Source: Gammaproteobacteria bacterium
GTDB lineage: Bacteria; Pseudomonadota; Gammaproteobacteria; JAPPPA01
DNA length: 12,997 nt
Reading direction: 5' to 3'
Assembly: GCA_028817755.1 (NCBI GenBank)
Contig: JAPPPA010000139.1
Location: forward strand, 1 to 12,997
Both the position numbers and the translations under genes were made by a program. Of the stretch, positions 1 through 6,801 are shown piece by piece (the stretch's first letter is position 1; each line of letters begins with the position of its first letter). The notes beneath the pieces are model-generated. The model did no database searches, was not told the origin of the DNA, and worked only from the letters and a program-made list of their open reading frames with translations.

Positions 1-977
1 ATATAGCGCTGGTCGGCATCCGTTAGTGAGCCAATGATGCCGAAATCGACCGCAATGTATTGCGGGTTCTCCGGGTCACGTACATCGACAAAAATATTGC
101 CAGGATGCATGTCCGCATGGAAAAAGTTATCGCGGAATGTCTGCGTGAAAAATATCTCAACACCGCGTTCCGCGAGCACTTTGAAGTTGGTGCCAGCAGC
201 TTTCAGTGCGTCGATATCACCAATCGGAATACCGCTGATTTCTTCTAACACCAGCACATTGCTGCTGCAGTAATCCCAGTAAACCGCAGGCACATAAAGC
301 AGTGGCGAATTCTCGAAGTTGCGTCGTAAGGTTGAGCCATTAGCGGCTTCGCGCATTAAGTCGAGCTCGTCGAGGATGGTGCGTTCGTACTCCGCTACAA
401 CTTCTAATGGGCGCAGGCGGCTAGCGTCGTCGCTGTATTTAGCGGCAATACGCGCTAGCTCATAAAGCACCGCAACGTCACTGCGAATGGTGTCTTCAAT
501 ACCGGGCCGTAGGACTTTAACAACGACCTTCTCGCCGGTTTTTAAGGTGGCGCGATGCACTTGTGCGACCGATGCCGATGCCAGCGGTTGGCTATCAAAG
601 CTAGCGAAGAGCTCAGTAACCGGCTGACCTAGTGCCTTTTCAATTTGGGCTTGTGCGATAGCGCCGTCGAATGGCGGCACGTTGTCTTGCAGTTTGATGA
701 GTTCTTCAGCGATGTCATCTGGTAGCAAATCGCGGCGGGTAGACAGGGCCTGTCCCAGCTTGACGAAAACGGGGCCTAGTTCTTCAAGTGCTAAGCGAAT
801 GCGCTCGCCGCGCGGGCGTTGCAATACGCCTGCACGGGTAAAAGAGTGATGTGGTTGTAGGCGGCCAATCCAGCGGGCTTTGCTTAGGCCTAGTGCGACC
901 AACACTTCATCGAGGCCATAGCGCATAAACACGCGGTTTATTTGCAATAAACGGCGTGTTTGTTGAATGCCTATCAT
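1..977 (-). CDS. ubiB: UbiB, atypical kinase/ATPase of ubiquinone synthesis (partial, N-terminal part)
   Basis: UbiB belongs to the ABC1/ADCK/UbiB protein-kinase-like family. It is needed for ubiquinone (coenzyme Q) synthesis at the inner membrane, probably by using ATP to make lipid intermediates accessible to the Ubi enzymes. The window holds about 325 residues; the E. coli protein has about 546, so the C-terminal membrane-anchoring part lies beyond position 1. Visible family signatures are the KxGQ motif (FVKLGQALSTRRDLLP), the Ala-rich nucleotide loop (PLASASVAQVH), the VVVKVLRPG lysine, HADMHPGN with H287, D289 and N294, and the metal-binding DFG at 311-313. The ATG at 977-975 follows the ubiJ stop by 15 bases and has no clear Shine-Dalgarno sequence, so translation may depend on coupling. 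It is the third gene of ubiE-ubiJ-ubiB, the usual gammaproteobacterial order. Identification is firm. Confidence 0.96.
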   Translation of the reverse strand, partial: MIGIQQTRRLLQINRVFMRYGLDEVLVALGLSKARWIGRLQPHHSFTRAGVLQRPRGERIRLALEELGPVFVKLGQALSTRRDLLPDDIAEELIKLQDNVPPFDGAIAQAQIEKALGQPVTELFASFDSQPLASASVAQVHRATLKTGEKVVVKVLRPGIEDTIRSDVAVLYELARIAAKYSDDASRLRPLEVVAEYERTILDELDLMREAANGSTLRRNFENSPLLYVPAVYWDYCSSNVLVLEEISGIPIGDIDALKAAGTNFKVLAERGVEIFFTQTFRDNFFHADMHPGNIFVDVRDPENPQYIAVDFGIIGSLTDADQRY

Positions 978-992
978 CAGCGAGGTGTGGCG

Positions 993-1637
993 CTAAGCGC
1001 GCTTAGCTTTGAGTTGAAAGATGCGTGCTTCTAAGCGAGCGACATCGTCGCGTAGCGTTTCAACGTTTTCACGAAATTCTTTAACTTCGTGAGGCCAGGC
1101 TAAGTCTTGGCTTTCGTCGCGAAGGTATTCGGTGCCATCTGAGAAAAAACTTTTAGCGGCATGCTGTGCCAAGCCGAATAAGCGTTTGCCAATTTGGCTG
1201 ATTTCGTAAGCAGGCACGTCACCCACTACTTTGGCTAATTGTCCTTCCCAGTCGATCGGCGCTTCTTGTAGCAGTTTTTGAAACTGTTGCGCGACGTCGG
1301 TATTGCCTTCGATACGTAAATCACTGGCGATCATGCTGACTGCATCAGACTGACCTGCGGCCATGCGCATAAGGTCGCCTACGCCGGCTTCAATGCGCGC
1401 ATCTGGGCGGTTTTGTTGAGTAGCCGGCTGCGGCGGCAGGCTCACCTCAATGGCGCCACTGGCCACGTACATACGCATGCCAATGCCCGCGTTGCGAATA
1501 TCGAGTTGAAGGCTGCGGCCTTCGAGTGACGCTAATTTTTCTGCGGCTTCTGGGTGGTCTTTAACCACGCGATTAACCGCGATTTCTACCGCACCCAGTA
1601 AAGGGCTGCCTTCTAACCAGCTTGGATTGGCGCCCAT
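993..1637 (-). CDS. ubiJ: UbiJ, SCP2-domain accessory factor of ubiquinone synthesis
   Basis: UbiJ (formerly YigP) is a non-enzymatic accessory factor. It binds lipids through an SCP2 (sterol carrier protein 2) domain and, with UbiK, helps organise the soluble Ubi complex. The 214 residues compare with about 201 in E. coli. The SCP2-like domain spans roughly residues 15-122 and is followed by the family-typical segment around IDWEGQLAKVVGDVPA (128-143). The C-terminus (about 183-212) is a charged heptad-like helix, consistent with the coiled coil thought to contact UbiK. The start ATG overlaps the ubiE stop codon by one base (TAATG), which indicates translational coupling. Position between ubiE and ubiB supports the call as much as the sequence does, because UbiJ proteins diverge strongly outside the SCP2 region. 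Confidence 0.93.
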   Translation of the reverse strand: MGANPSWLEGSPLLGAVEIAVNRVVKDHPEAAEKLASLEGRSLQLDIRNAGIGMRMYVASGAIEVSLPPQPATQQNRPDARIEAGVGDLMRMAAGQSDAVSMIASDLRIEGNTDVAQQFQKLLQEAPIDWEGQLAKVVGDVPAYEISQIGKRLFGLAQHAAKSFFSDGTEYLRDESQDLAWPHEVKEFRENVETLRDDVARLEARIFQLKAKRA

Positions 1638-2401
1638 TAGAATTTGTACCCGCGGTGAAGCGCGACAATTCCGCCAGTGAGGTTGTAGTACTGCACGCGG
1701 CCAAAGCCAGCTTCTTCCACCATGCCTTTCAGGGTGTCTTGGTCTGGGTGCATGCGGATACTTTCAGCAAGATAGCGGTAGCTCTCTTCGTCATTGGCGA
1801 CTAACCGGCCCATGAGCGGTAGCAACTTAAAGCTGTATTGGTCATAAATTGGGCCTAAGCCCGGTACAACCGGCTTAGAAAATTCCAGTACCAATAGGCG
1901 GCCGCCCGGGCGCAGTACGCGATTCATTTCACGTAGGGCTTTATCTTTGTCGGTCACGTTACGTAGACCAAAGGCAATGGTCACGATGTCGAAGGTATTG
2001 TCTTCGAAAGGAATTTCTTGGGCGTCGATCTGCTTGAATTCAACGTTGCCCACGATACCTTTGTTAAGCAGGCGTTGTTTGCCTTGGTTCAGCATTTCCA
2101 TGTTGATGTCAGACATCACTACACGGCCTTGGTCTTTTACCAAGCGCGACATGGCAATGGTGAGATCGCCGGTACCGGCAGCTAAGTCGAGTGCTTGCTC
2201 GCCAGCGCGTGGCGCGGCCAAATCAATCGCGTACTGTTTCCAAGCGCGGTGAATGCCCATCGACATCAAGTCGTTCATGACATCGTATTTACCGGCAACC
2301 GAATCAAAAACCTCGCGCACGCGGTCGGCTTTTTCGTTTACGGGCACTTGGGTAAAGCCAAAGTGAGTAGTCTGATCTTGAGGCTGTTTGGCGTCTGTCA
2401 T
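1637..2401 (-). CDS. ubiE: UbiE, ubiquinone/menaquinone C-methyltransferase
   Basis: UbiE is a class I SAM-dependent C-methyltransferase that methylates 2-polyprenyl-6-methoxy-1,4-benzoquinol in ubiquinone synthesis and demethylmenaquinol in menaquinone synthesis. The protein has 254 residues (E. coli 251). The N-terminus TTHFGFTQVP and KYDVMNDLMSMGIHRAWK match the family closely. SAM motif I is LDLAAGTGD at 71-79, an acidic residue follows in VVMSDIN (D98), FGLRNVTDKDKAL is at 134-146 and RVLRPGGRLLVLEFSKP at 151-167. The C-terminus GGIVALHRGYKF is the conserved family ending. The start at 2401 fits the E. coli N-terminus; no strong Shine-Dalgarno sequence is visible. It is the first gene of ubiE-ubiJ-ubiB and is transcribed away from the haem lipoprotein gene. 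Whether it also serves menaquinone synthesis cannot be judged from this window. Confidence 0.97.
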   Translation of the reverse strand: MTDAKQPQDQTTHFGFTQVPVNEKADRVREVFDSVAGKYDVMNDLMSMGIHRAWKQYAIDLAAPRAGEQALDLAAGTGDLTIAMSRLVKDQGRVVMSDINMEMLNQGKQRLLNKGIVGNVEFKQIDAQEIPFEDNTFDIVTIAFGLRNVTDKDKALREMNRVLRPGGRLLVLEFSKPVVPGLGPIYDQYSFKLLPLMGRLVANDEESYRYLAESIRMHPDQDTLKGMVEEAGFGRVQYYNLTGGIVALHRGYKF

Positions 2402-2461
2402 GATGTCTAAAGCTAGAGTTCTGCGGCCTTATGTGGCGGCGCTTACAAAGGTGTAGCGCGC

Positions 2462-2467
2462 ATCATA
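2462..2467 (-). promoter_or_regulatory. Possible -10 box for the ubiE-ubiJ-ubiB operon
   Basis: Read on the minus strand this is TATGAT, five of six matches to the TATAAT consensus, about 60 bases before the ubiE start. No good -35 box is found at 16-18 bases upstream, so the call rests on the -10 match and position only and is weak. Confidence 0.25.
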
Positions 2468-2532
2468 CACCAGCTACGCAGGCCAAACCGTTTGCCCCGT
2501 TGTTGGATGAAGTTTCCTCGCCTGTCTCACTA

Positions 2533-2544
2533 GAACGACCGTTC
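2533..2544. repeat. Palindrome GAACGACCGTTC, possible operator
   Basis: GAACG (2533-2537) and CGTTC (2540-2544) form a perfect inverted repeat with a 2-base centre, about 78 bases before the lipoprotein start. The same GAAC/GTTC core returns twice further downstream (2563-2570 and 2591-2598). The symmetry would suit a dimeric transcription factor, but no known operator is recognised and chance cannot be excluded for a 12-base palindrome. Confidence 0.35.
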
Positions 2545-2562
2545 ATCGGAAGTAGGGCGCAA

Positions 2563-2598
2563 TGAACTAATTGAAGAAGTAAGGTAAACGTTAGTTCA
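2563..2598. repeat. Eight-base inverted repeat TGAACTAA / TTAGTTCA upstream of the lipoprotein gene
   Basis: TGAACTAA (2563-2570) and its exact reverse complement TTAGTTCA (2591-2598) are separated by 20 bases and end 23 bases before the lipoprotein ATG. The left arm also pairs with GTTCAT at 2541-2546 (ATGAAC at 2562-2567). The arrangement could be a pair of protein-binding half-sites about three helical turns apart, or a weak hairpin in the 5' untranslated region. There is no T-run behind it, so it is not a terminator. Confidence 0.4.
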
Positions 2599-2621
2599 GT
2601 TTTGGTTTGGTCTGGAAGACG

Positions 2622-5600
2622 ATGAATTTGCATGAAAGCAAGAGCCGTATTGGCTTAGCTGCATTAGCCGCAATGGTGCTCGCCGGGTGCGTAGATCCTT
2701 CGAATGAAGTTATTAGCGGTGGCGGTACGCCGGATATTACCCAGTGCGGCATCTTGCAAGGCGCGGGGGACGCGCGTGACCCAGAGAATGGTTATGTGCC
2801 TGCCCCGCCGCGCAGTTTTGGTGAAGATGGCCGTTCGCACCCAGATATCTTCTTCCTTGGCTGGGCAAAGCTAGATGAACGCTTGGAGCTTAGCTTTCCC
2901 GCTCGTGGCTACGATGGTGATGGCTTTGAAGACAAGCTGTATGTCAGCCGTGAAGAGCCCGGCGGTGGTTTAAGTACTTGGCAGCTGTTGCCGCTGCTTG
3001 ATGAAAGTTGTGAAGACGAAGAGCAGATTCGAATTCATAGCTTCGATATTGGCCCAGATGGCAACACGCTGTACTTGTCGATGCGTCGTGATGGCGACAG
3101 CCATTTGGCGATTTACGAATTTAATATCAAAGCCTTTAGCTTTAACAAAATCAGTCCAGACCAGCCGCATAACTTTATTAATCCAACTTACGTAGGCGAC
3201 GAAAACGGCCATCCACAGCTCTTTGTGGCTAAAACCGTGAGCGATGATGAAATTCTCAACAATTACGAAAAGGCGACCTTGGTAGATGAGTACGACCGTG
3301 CGCCAACGCCGCTGATTCATAAGCTCGATACGGTAACCGGCGACCTATTCCGGGTTGGTTTCAATAACTCACACCAATTAGAGCCGGTATTACACACGCG
3401 CCCAGACGGCCAGCGTTTGGTGGTCTTTACACAGTGGGAACACCAAGACAGCACCAACCGTTTTTCACTCTGGAAAATGCAGTCTGACGGCTCTGATAAC
3501 TTCACCTTTTTTGGCCAAGAGTCCGCCACCGACCGTGGCAGCGCTGACTTATACGGCGCCCGAGAAATTAAGTCAGGCCCTTATGCCGGTAATGTGCTGA
3601 TGGGTGAAGGTGCGCGTGGCAGCTTTGTTAGCGAAGGTCACGTGTTGATGACCGAGCGCGTGGATTTGGATTTGCGCTCAGACAAAATTTATCTGCAAAA
3701 AATGGGTGGTGACGGTAACGGTTCTGGCACCGGCATTGCGCGTAGCCCGGAGCATTTCAACGACGAAAGCTTTGTTTACAGCTATCGCGCCAATCAAAAT
3801 CACACCTACGATCTTTGCATCAAAGACTATCCAGCCACCGCGGATGATGCAGTCGATATGGACGACCCGGGCAAATGTATTGCCGACAGCCCGTTTCTCC
3901 ACTTTGTGCAGCCGCGCAGCTATTTGCCGCCGGCCAATGCCGCCACGCCGGTTTATCAAGGTCAGGTAGGCGATAGCCGTTCTTCATTTACTAACTCTGG
4001 CTTAGCGGGTGACGCGGGTTTTCTTACCCAGAAAATGAATGCTTCAGACAATGGCGTGCAACAACAGTTGGATGGCGTTGCGGCAGAAGATTTAAGCCTG
4101 CGCTTTGTTATTCCATCACATACCTTTCCGGGTAAGTCGGTCACCGTTGCCGGTGGCAATGGTGCGCGAGAATTGAGTGTGCCGGCGAGCGACTATTTGC
4201 CGATGCAGGAAGATGGTTCCTTTGGTGCTGTTTTGCGCCCCGGTTTGTACGCCTGGCAAGTGGCTAAGCGCTACCAACACAACGGTGAAGACTTATGGAT
4301 TCCGGTGCGTGTAGAACGCCAAGAAATTAGTTTTGTGCCAGACCGCGTCAATGCCTGTAATCAATGTCACCAAGAGCGTGATCAAGCCAATATCGAATTC
4401 TTTGAGAATTTCGACTCGATTGCGACGCGCGCAATGAAGAACGCCGCGCTAACCGATCCGCAAACAGGTGCCGTCATGCCGAATATTGCTGATACGGCTG
4501 ATTACGCTTACGACAATGTGCCGGACTTTCATGGTGACATTGCGCCGTTACTAGAAAAACCGCCAGTGAGTGGTTTTGGCTTAGGTGGTGAGTCTTGTGT
4601 GGACTGCCATGATGCGCGTGACGCGCTTAATCTCAGCAACCGTTCTGGCCCGAGTGCTGTGAATAGCACTTACTTGCGAATGCTTAAAGGCGCGCGTTTG
4701 CTTGAAGAAGGTACTGACAACAACGGTAAGCCACGTGACTCGGTGCAGCCATTTATGTACCAATCCATTAATCCGATGGGTATGGACAATAACTATCATC
4801 CTGCGCCGTTACTGTGGAGCTTGCTGCTGAATGACGATCTAACGGTGCCACCGGCTGAAGGTTATTCAAACAACAACCGCAACCTTGATCGCGAAGGTGA
4901 CTATGGCGCGCAATACAACGCGCGCGTAAGTGATGAAATTGCGGCGATTAACGCGCAATACGATCACAGCAAACATTGGTCAGCGGAAGATACACAGGCC
5001 TTTATCAGTTACTCGGCCACCCAATTCCCAGTTGGCTTGTCTGATCGGATTGATTTCCAAGGCCGCGGTAGTGCTGGCTCGGCTGCAGCGCAGAAAGCCT
5101 TCCAAGTGATTGTTGAGAACTGCTACAGCTGCCACCACGACCTTGGCGAAGGCGGCGTGGATAAGCCGCTAGTTGAAGGTGGCGCGCGGCCGAAAACTAA
5201 GCGTTTCAATTCTGAGTTTGGTTTACGTGACGGCCAACTACGCTTGGTAGAGCGTAGCCATAAAGCGAAAGAAACCGATCTTGGTTATTCGCAATATATA
5301 GAACAAAGCAATCTCGAAAATGCACTGCGCCGTACGCTCACTTCGGCGTTGTATCGTATCGATTTTGATAATCCTGAAGAGTCAGAGCTATTGCTCTACC
5401 CGACCGATGACGGCTTGCATGAAAACATCGAGCACCCTCAGATCTTCGCCAAAGGCAGTGAGGAATATCAGGCGCTGTTAGATTGGGCGCTAGGTTTAGA
5501 AAAAACCAATTTGCCGCCGGTATTGGATCGTGGTGCTGATATCACTATCCGCTTTAATGAATACGATGATCCGCAATATCGTGGTGACTTTGAATGGTCA

Positions 5601-6794
5601 GACCCAGACGGTGATTTAGCGCAGCTGATTATTGAAAAGGTCGCGAGTAGCGAGCATATCCCGCAAGACAGCTTTGTGAGCCTGGTTTACAACCCGGCTG
5701 CTAACTTCAGCAGTTGTTCTGAGGCTGATCAGTACAGTGCGGACGATGAATGTCCTCCGCCAGCTAGCTTCACGCAAGCCAAAGCCAAGACCTACGCTAT
5801 TTTGGGTGACCGCGGTACGCATACCGTTAATCTCACCGTTACCGATGGTCAGTTGCGAACCAGCTATCCGGTAACGGTAGAAATCAGCAAAGGCGACTAC
5901 GACGTACCGCCGCCGCAAACAACCTTGCCCGATGCTTACGCCTACTTCACCGAGCGCGAAACTGGCGAGCTGAAAAAAATTGAAACCGACGGTACAGAAA
6001 CAACCGTCGGCGTGATTGAAGGCTATAACAGTGGCTGGACGACCGTGTATCGCCGCCCAGCTTCGGCTTCAACCGCCTTTAACGGCTGGCTCTACTTTAT
6101 GGAGCAAGATTCGCAAACCATTTATGTGGTGAACGAAAACACCGCCGAAGTGCTGTTCTCCTTCCAGCTAGATCACGAGCCCAATCGCGAAAGCGACAAG
6201 CATAAGCAAACAACCTACCTCATGTGGTGGCGTCCAGATGATGCATTCCTCGGTGGCGGTGAGTTGCAAGCGCTGCAAGAAAGCAAACTCGGCGTGAACC
6301 GTAACGGTATTTACTATGTGGGTCTTGGTAATGGCGGCTATGTAGATAGCAATGGCGAGATCGTGTTCGACGAAATGGTTACGCCGCAATACCGCACCAA
6401 GCTACAAGACGGCCAAGACACACTCAGCGTATATGTGTGGCGTAAAGCCACCTTTATGAGCAAGCTGGTGCAAGGCGGCATTGATCGCTTTAATGTGCTC
6501 AATCTGGTTACCGGCAAAGCCAAAGGCTTAACCGACTTTAGCTTCCCAGAGAAAACCGTAAATGGTGTCGACTATCCGGCGTATGACTACTTCAATGTGC
6601 GCGCAGTAGTTACCTCGTCTGACGGTGCCTTTTATGGCTTTAACCAAGACGCTCAGGCTGCGCCGCAGGTGTTCCAGTTTGATCCTTTGGAACAAATTCA
6701 GCAGCCGGTGTCGGTTCCAGATTGGCTAGTCAATTACATGGCGCAGCAACAAACATTGGCGACACCGTTCTTGGTGATCGAGCCAAGGAATTAA
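2622..6794 (+). CDS. Large triheme c-type cytochrome lipoprotein, HzsA-related (hydrazine synthase alpha-like)
   Basis: The predicted protein has 1390 residues. The N-terminus is a lipoprotein signal peptide with lipobox LAGC; C23 would be lipidated, and no Asp follows at +2, which favours the outer membrane. Three haem c motifs are present: CNQCH (579-583), CVDCH (659-663) and CYSCH (834-838). Residues about 60-480 show propeller-like strand repeats (PDGNTLYLSMRRDG, PDGQRLVVF). YLPMQEDGSF (525-534), 45 residues before the first haem motif, resembles the middle domain of hydrazine synthase alpha subunits and relatives. The segment ending in HPQIFAKGSEEYQALLDWALG resembles the tail of planctomycete-type cytochrome domains. 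Residues about 963-1090 look like an Ig/cadherin-like domain and about 1095-1390 like a second beta-rich domain. The ATG at 2622 is preferred over an upstream TTG (2607) because it gives the best signal peptide; GGAAG lies 3 bases before it. It is followed by a beta-barrel gene. The substrate is unknown, and hydrazine synthesis itself is unlikely. Confidence 0.82.
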   Translation: MNLHESKSRIGLAALAAMVLAGCVDPSNEVISGGGTPDITQCGILQGAGDARDPENGYVPAPPRSFGEDGRSHPDIFFLGWAKLDERLELSFPARGYDGDGFEDKLYVSREEPGGGLSTWQLLPLLDESCEDEEQIRIHSFDIGPDGNTLYLSMRRDGDSHLAIYEFNIKAFSFNKISPDQPHNFINPTYVGDENGHPQLFVAKTVSDDEILNNYEKATLVDEYDRAPTPLIHKLDTVTGDLFRVGFNNSHQLEPVLHTRPDGQRLVVFTQWEHQDSTNRFSLWKMQSDGSDNFTFFGQESATDRGSADLYGAREIKSGPYAGNVLMGEGARGSFVSEGHVLMTERVDLDLRSDKIYLQKMGGDGNGSGTGIARSPEHFNDESFVYSYRANQNHTYDLCIKDYPATADDAVDMDDPGKCIADSPFLHFVQPRSYLPPANAATPVYQGQVGDSRSSFTNSGLAGDAGFLTQKMNASDNGVQQQLDGVAAEDLSLRFVIPSHTFPGKSVTVAGGNGARELSVPASDYLPMQEDGSFGAVLRPGLYAWQVAKRYQHNGEDLWIPVRVERQEISFVPDRVNACNQCHQERDQANIEFFENFDSIATRAMKNAALTDPQTGAVMPNIADTADYAYDNVPDFHGDIAPLLEKPPVSGFGLGGESCVDCHDARDALNLSNRSGPSAVNSTYLRMLKGARLLEEGTDNNGKPRDSVQPFMYQSINPMGMDNNYHPAPLLWSLLLNDDLTVPPAEGYSNNNRNLDREGDYGAQYNARVSDEIAAINAQYDHSKHWSAEDTQAFISYSATQFPVGLSDRIDFQGRGSAGSAAAQKAFQVIVENCYSCHHDLGEGGVDKPLVEGGARPKTKRFNSEFGLRDGQLRLVERSHKAKETDLGYSQYIEQSNLENALRRTLTSALYRIDFDNPEESELLLYPTDDGLHENIEHPQIFAKGSEEYQALLDWALGLEKTNLPPVLDRGADITIRFNEYDDPQYRGDFEWSDPDGDLAQLIIEKVASSEHIPQDSFVSLVYNPAANFSSCSEADQYSADDECPPPASFTQAKAKTYAILGDRGTHTVNLTVTDGQLRTSYPVTVEISKGDYDVPPPQTTLPDAYAYFTERETGELKKIETDGTETTVGVIEGYNSGWTTVYRRPASASTAFNGWLYFMEQDSQTIYVVNENTAEVLFSFQLDHEPNRESDKHKQTTYLMWWRPDDAFLGGGELQALQESKLGVNRNGIYYVGLGNGGYVDSNGEIVFDEMVTPQYRTKLQDGQDTLSVYVWRKATFMSKLVQGGIDRFNVLNLVTGKAKGLTDFSFPEKTVNGVDYPAYDYFNVRAVVTSSDGAFYGFNQDAQAAPQVFQFDPLEQIQQPVSVPDWLVNYMAQQQTLATPFLVIEPRN
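4356..4370 (+). other. Haem c attachment motif 1 (CNQCH)
   Basis: Codons for C579-N-Q-C582-H583 of the lipoprotein. The two cysteines would form thioethers with haem and the histidine is the usual proximal ligand. Gln-Glu-Arg-Asp follows. This motif sits at the end of the HzsA-middle-domain-like region, where hydrazine synthase alpha has its active-site haem. Confidence 0.85.
4596..4610 (+). other. Haem c attachment motif 2 (CVDCH)
   Basis: Codons for C659-V-D-C662-H663 of the lipoprotein. The motif follows FHGDIAPLLEK and is followed by Asp-Ala-Arg-Asp, so motifs 1 and 2 share the pattern CHxxRD. Confidence 0.85.
5121..5135 (+). other. Haem c attachment motif 3 (CYSCH)
   Basis: Codons for C834-Y-S-C837-H838 of the lipoprotein, after a predicted helical stretch (AAAQKAFQVIVENCYSCHH). 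A second histidine follows directly. The surroundings match the C-terminal monohaem domain of planctomycete-type cytochromes. Confidence 0.85.
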
Positions 6795-6801
6795 AGCCAC
6801 G

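Larger units (their letters stand above)
2402..2621. other. Divergent intergenic region between ubiE and the haem lipoprotein gene
   Basis: These 220 bases must hold the promoters for both directions. No open reading frame in it looks like a gene. The recognisable content is a cluster of inverted repeats in the half nearest the lipoprotein gene (2533-2598) and a possible -10 box for ubiE (2462-2467, minus strand). No convincing sigma70 promoter for the plus strand could be picked out by eye. Confidence 0.7.

Noticed and set aside
2607..2621. TTG at 2607 as the start of the haem lipoprotein
   Set aside because: It only adds five residues before a Met that begins a good lipoprotein signal peptide, and it has no Shine-Dalgarno sequence at a usable distance.
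3678..3969. Open frames on both strands inside the lipoprotein gene (and similar ones in hslU, hslV, ubiE and xerC)
   Set aside because: They are shadow frames of the real genes, with no recognisable protein features, ribosome binding sites or plausible composition.
2622..6794. A true anammox hydrazine synthase
   Set aside because: The expected axial tyrosine after the motif is absent, there are no partner subunits nearby, and the surroundings are gammaproteobacterial.
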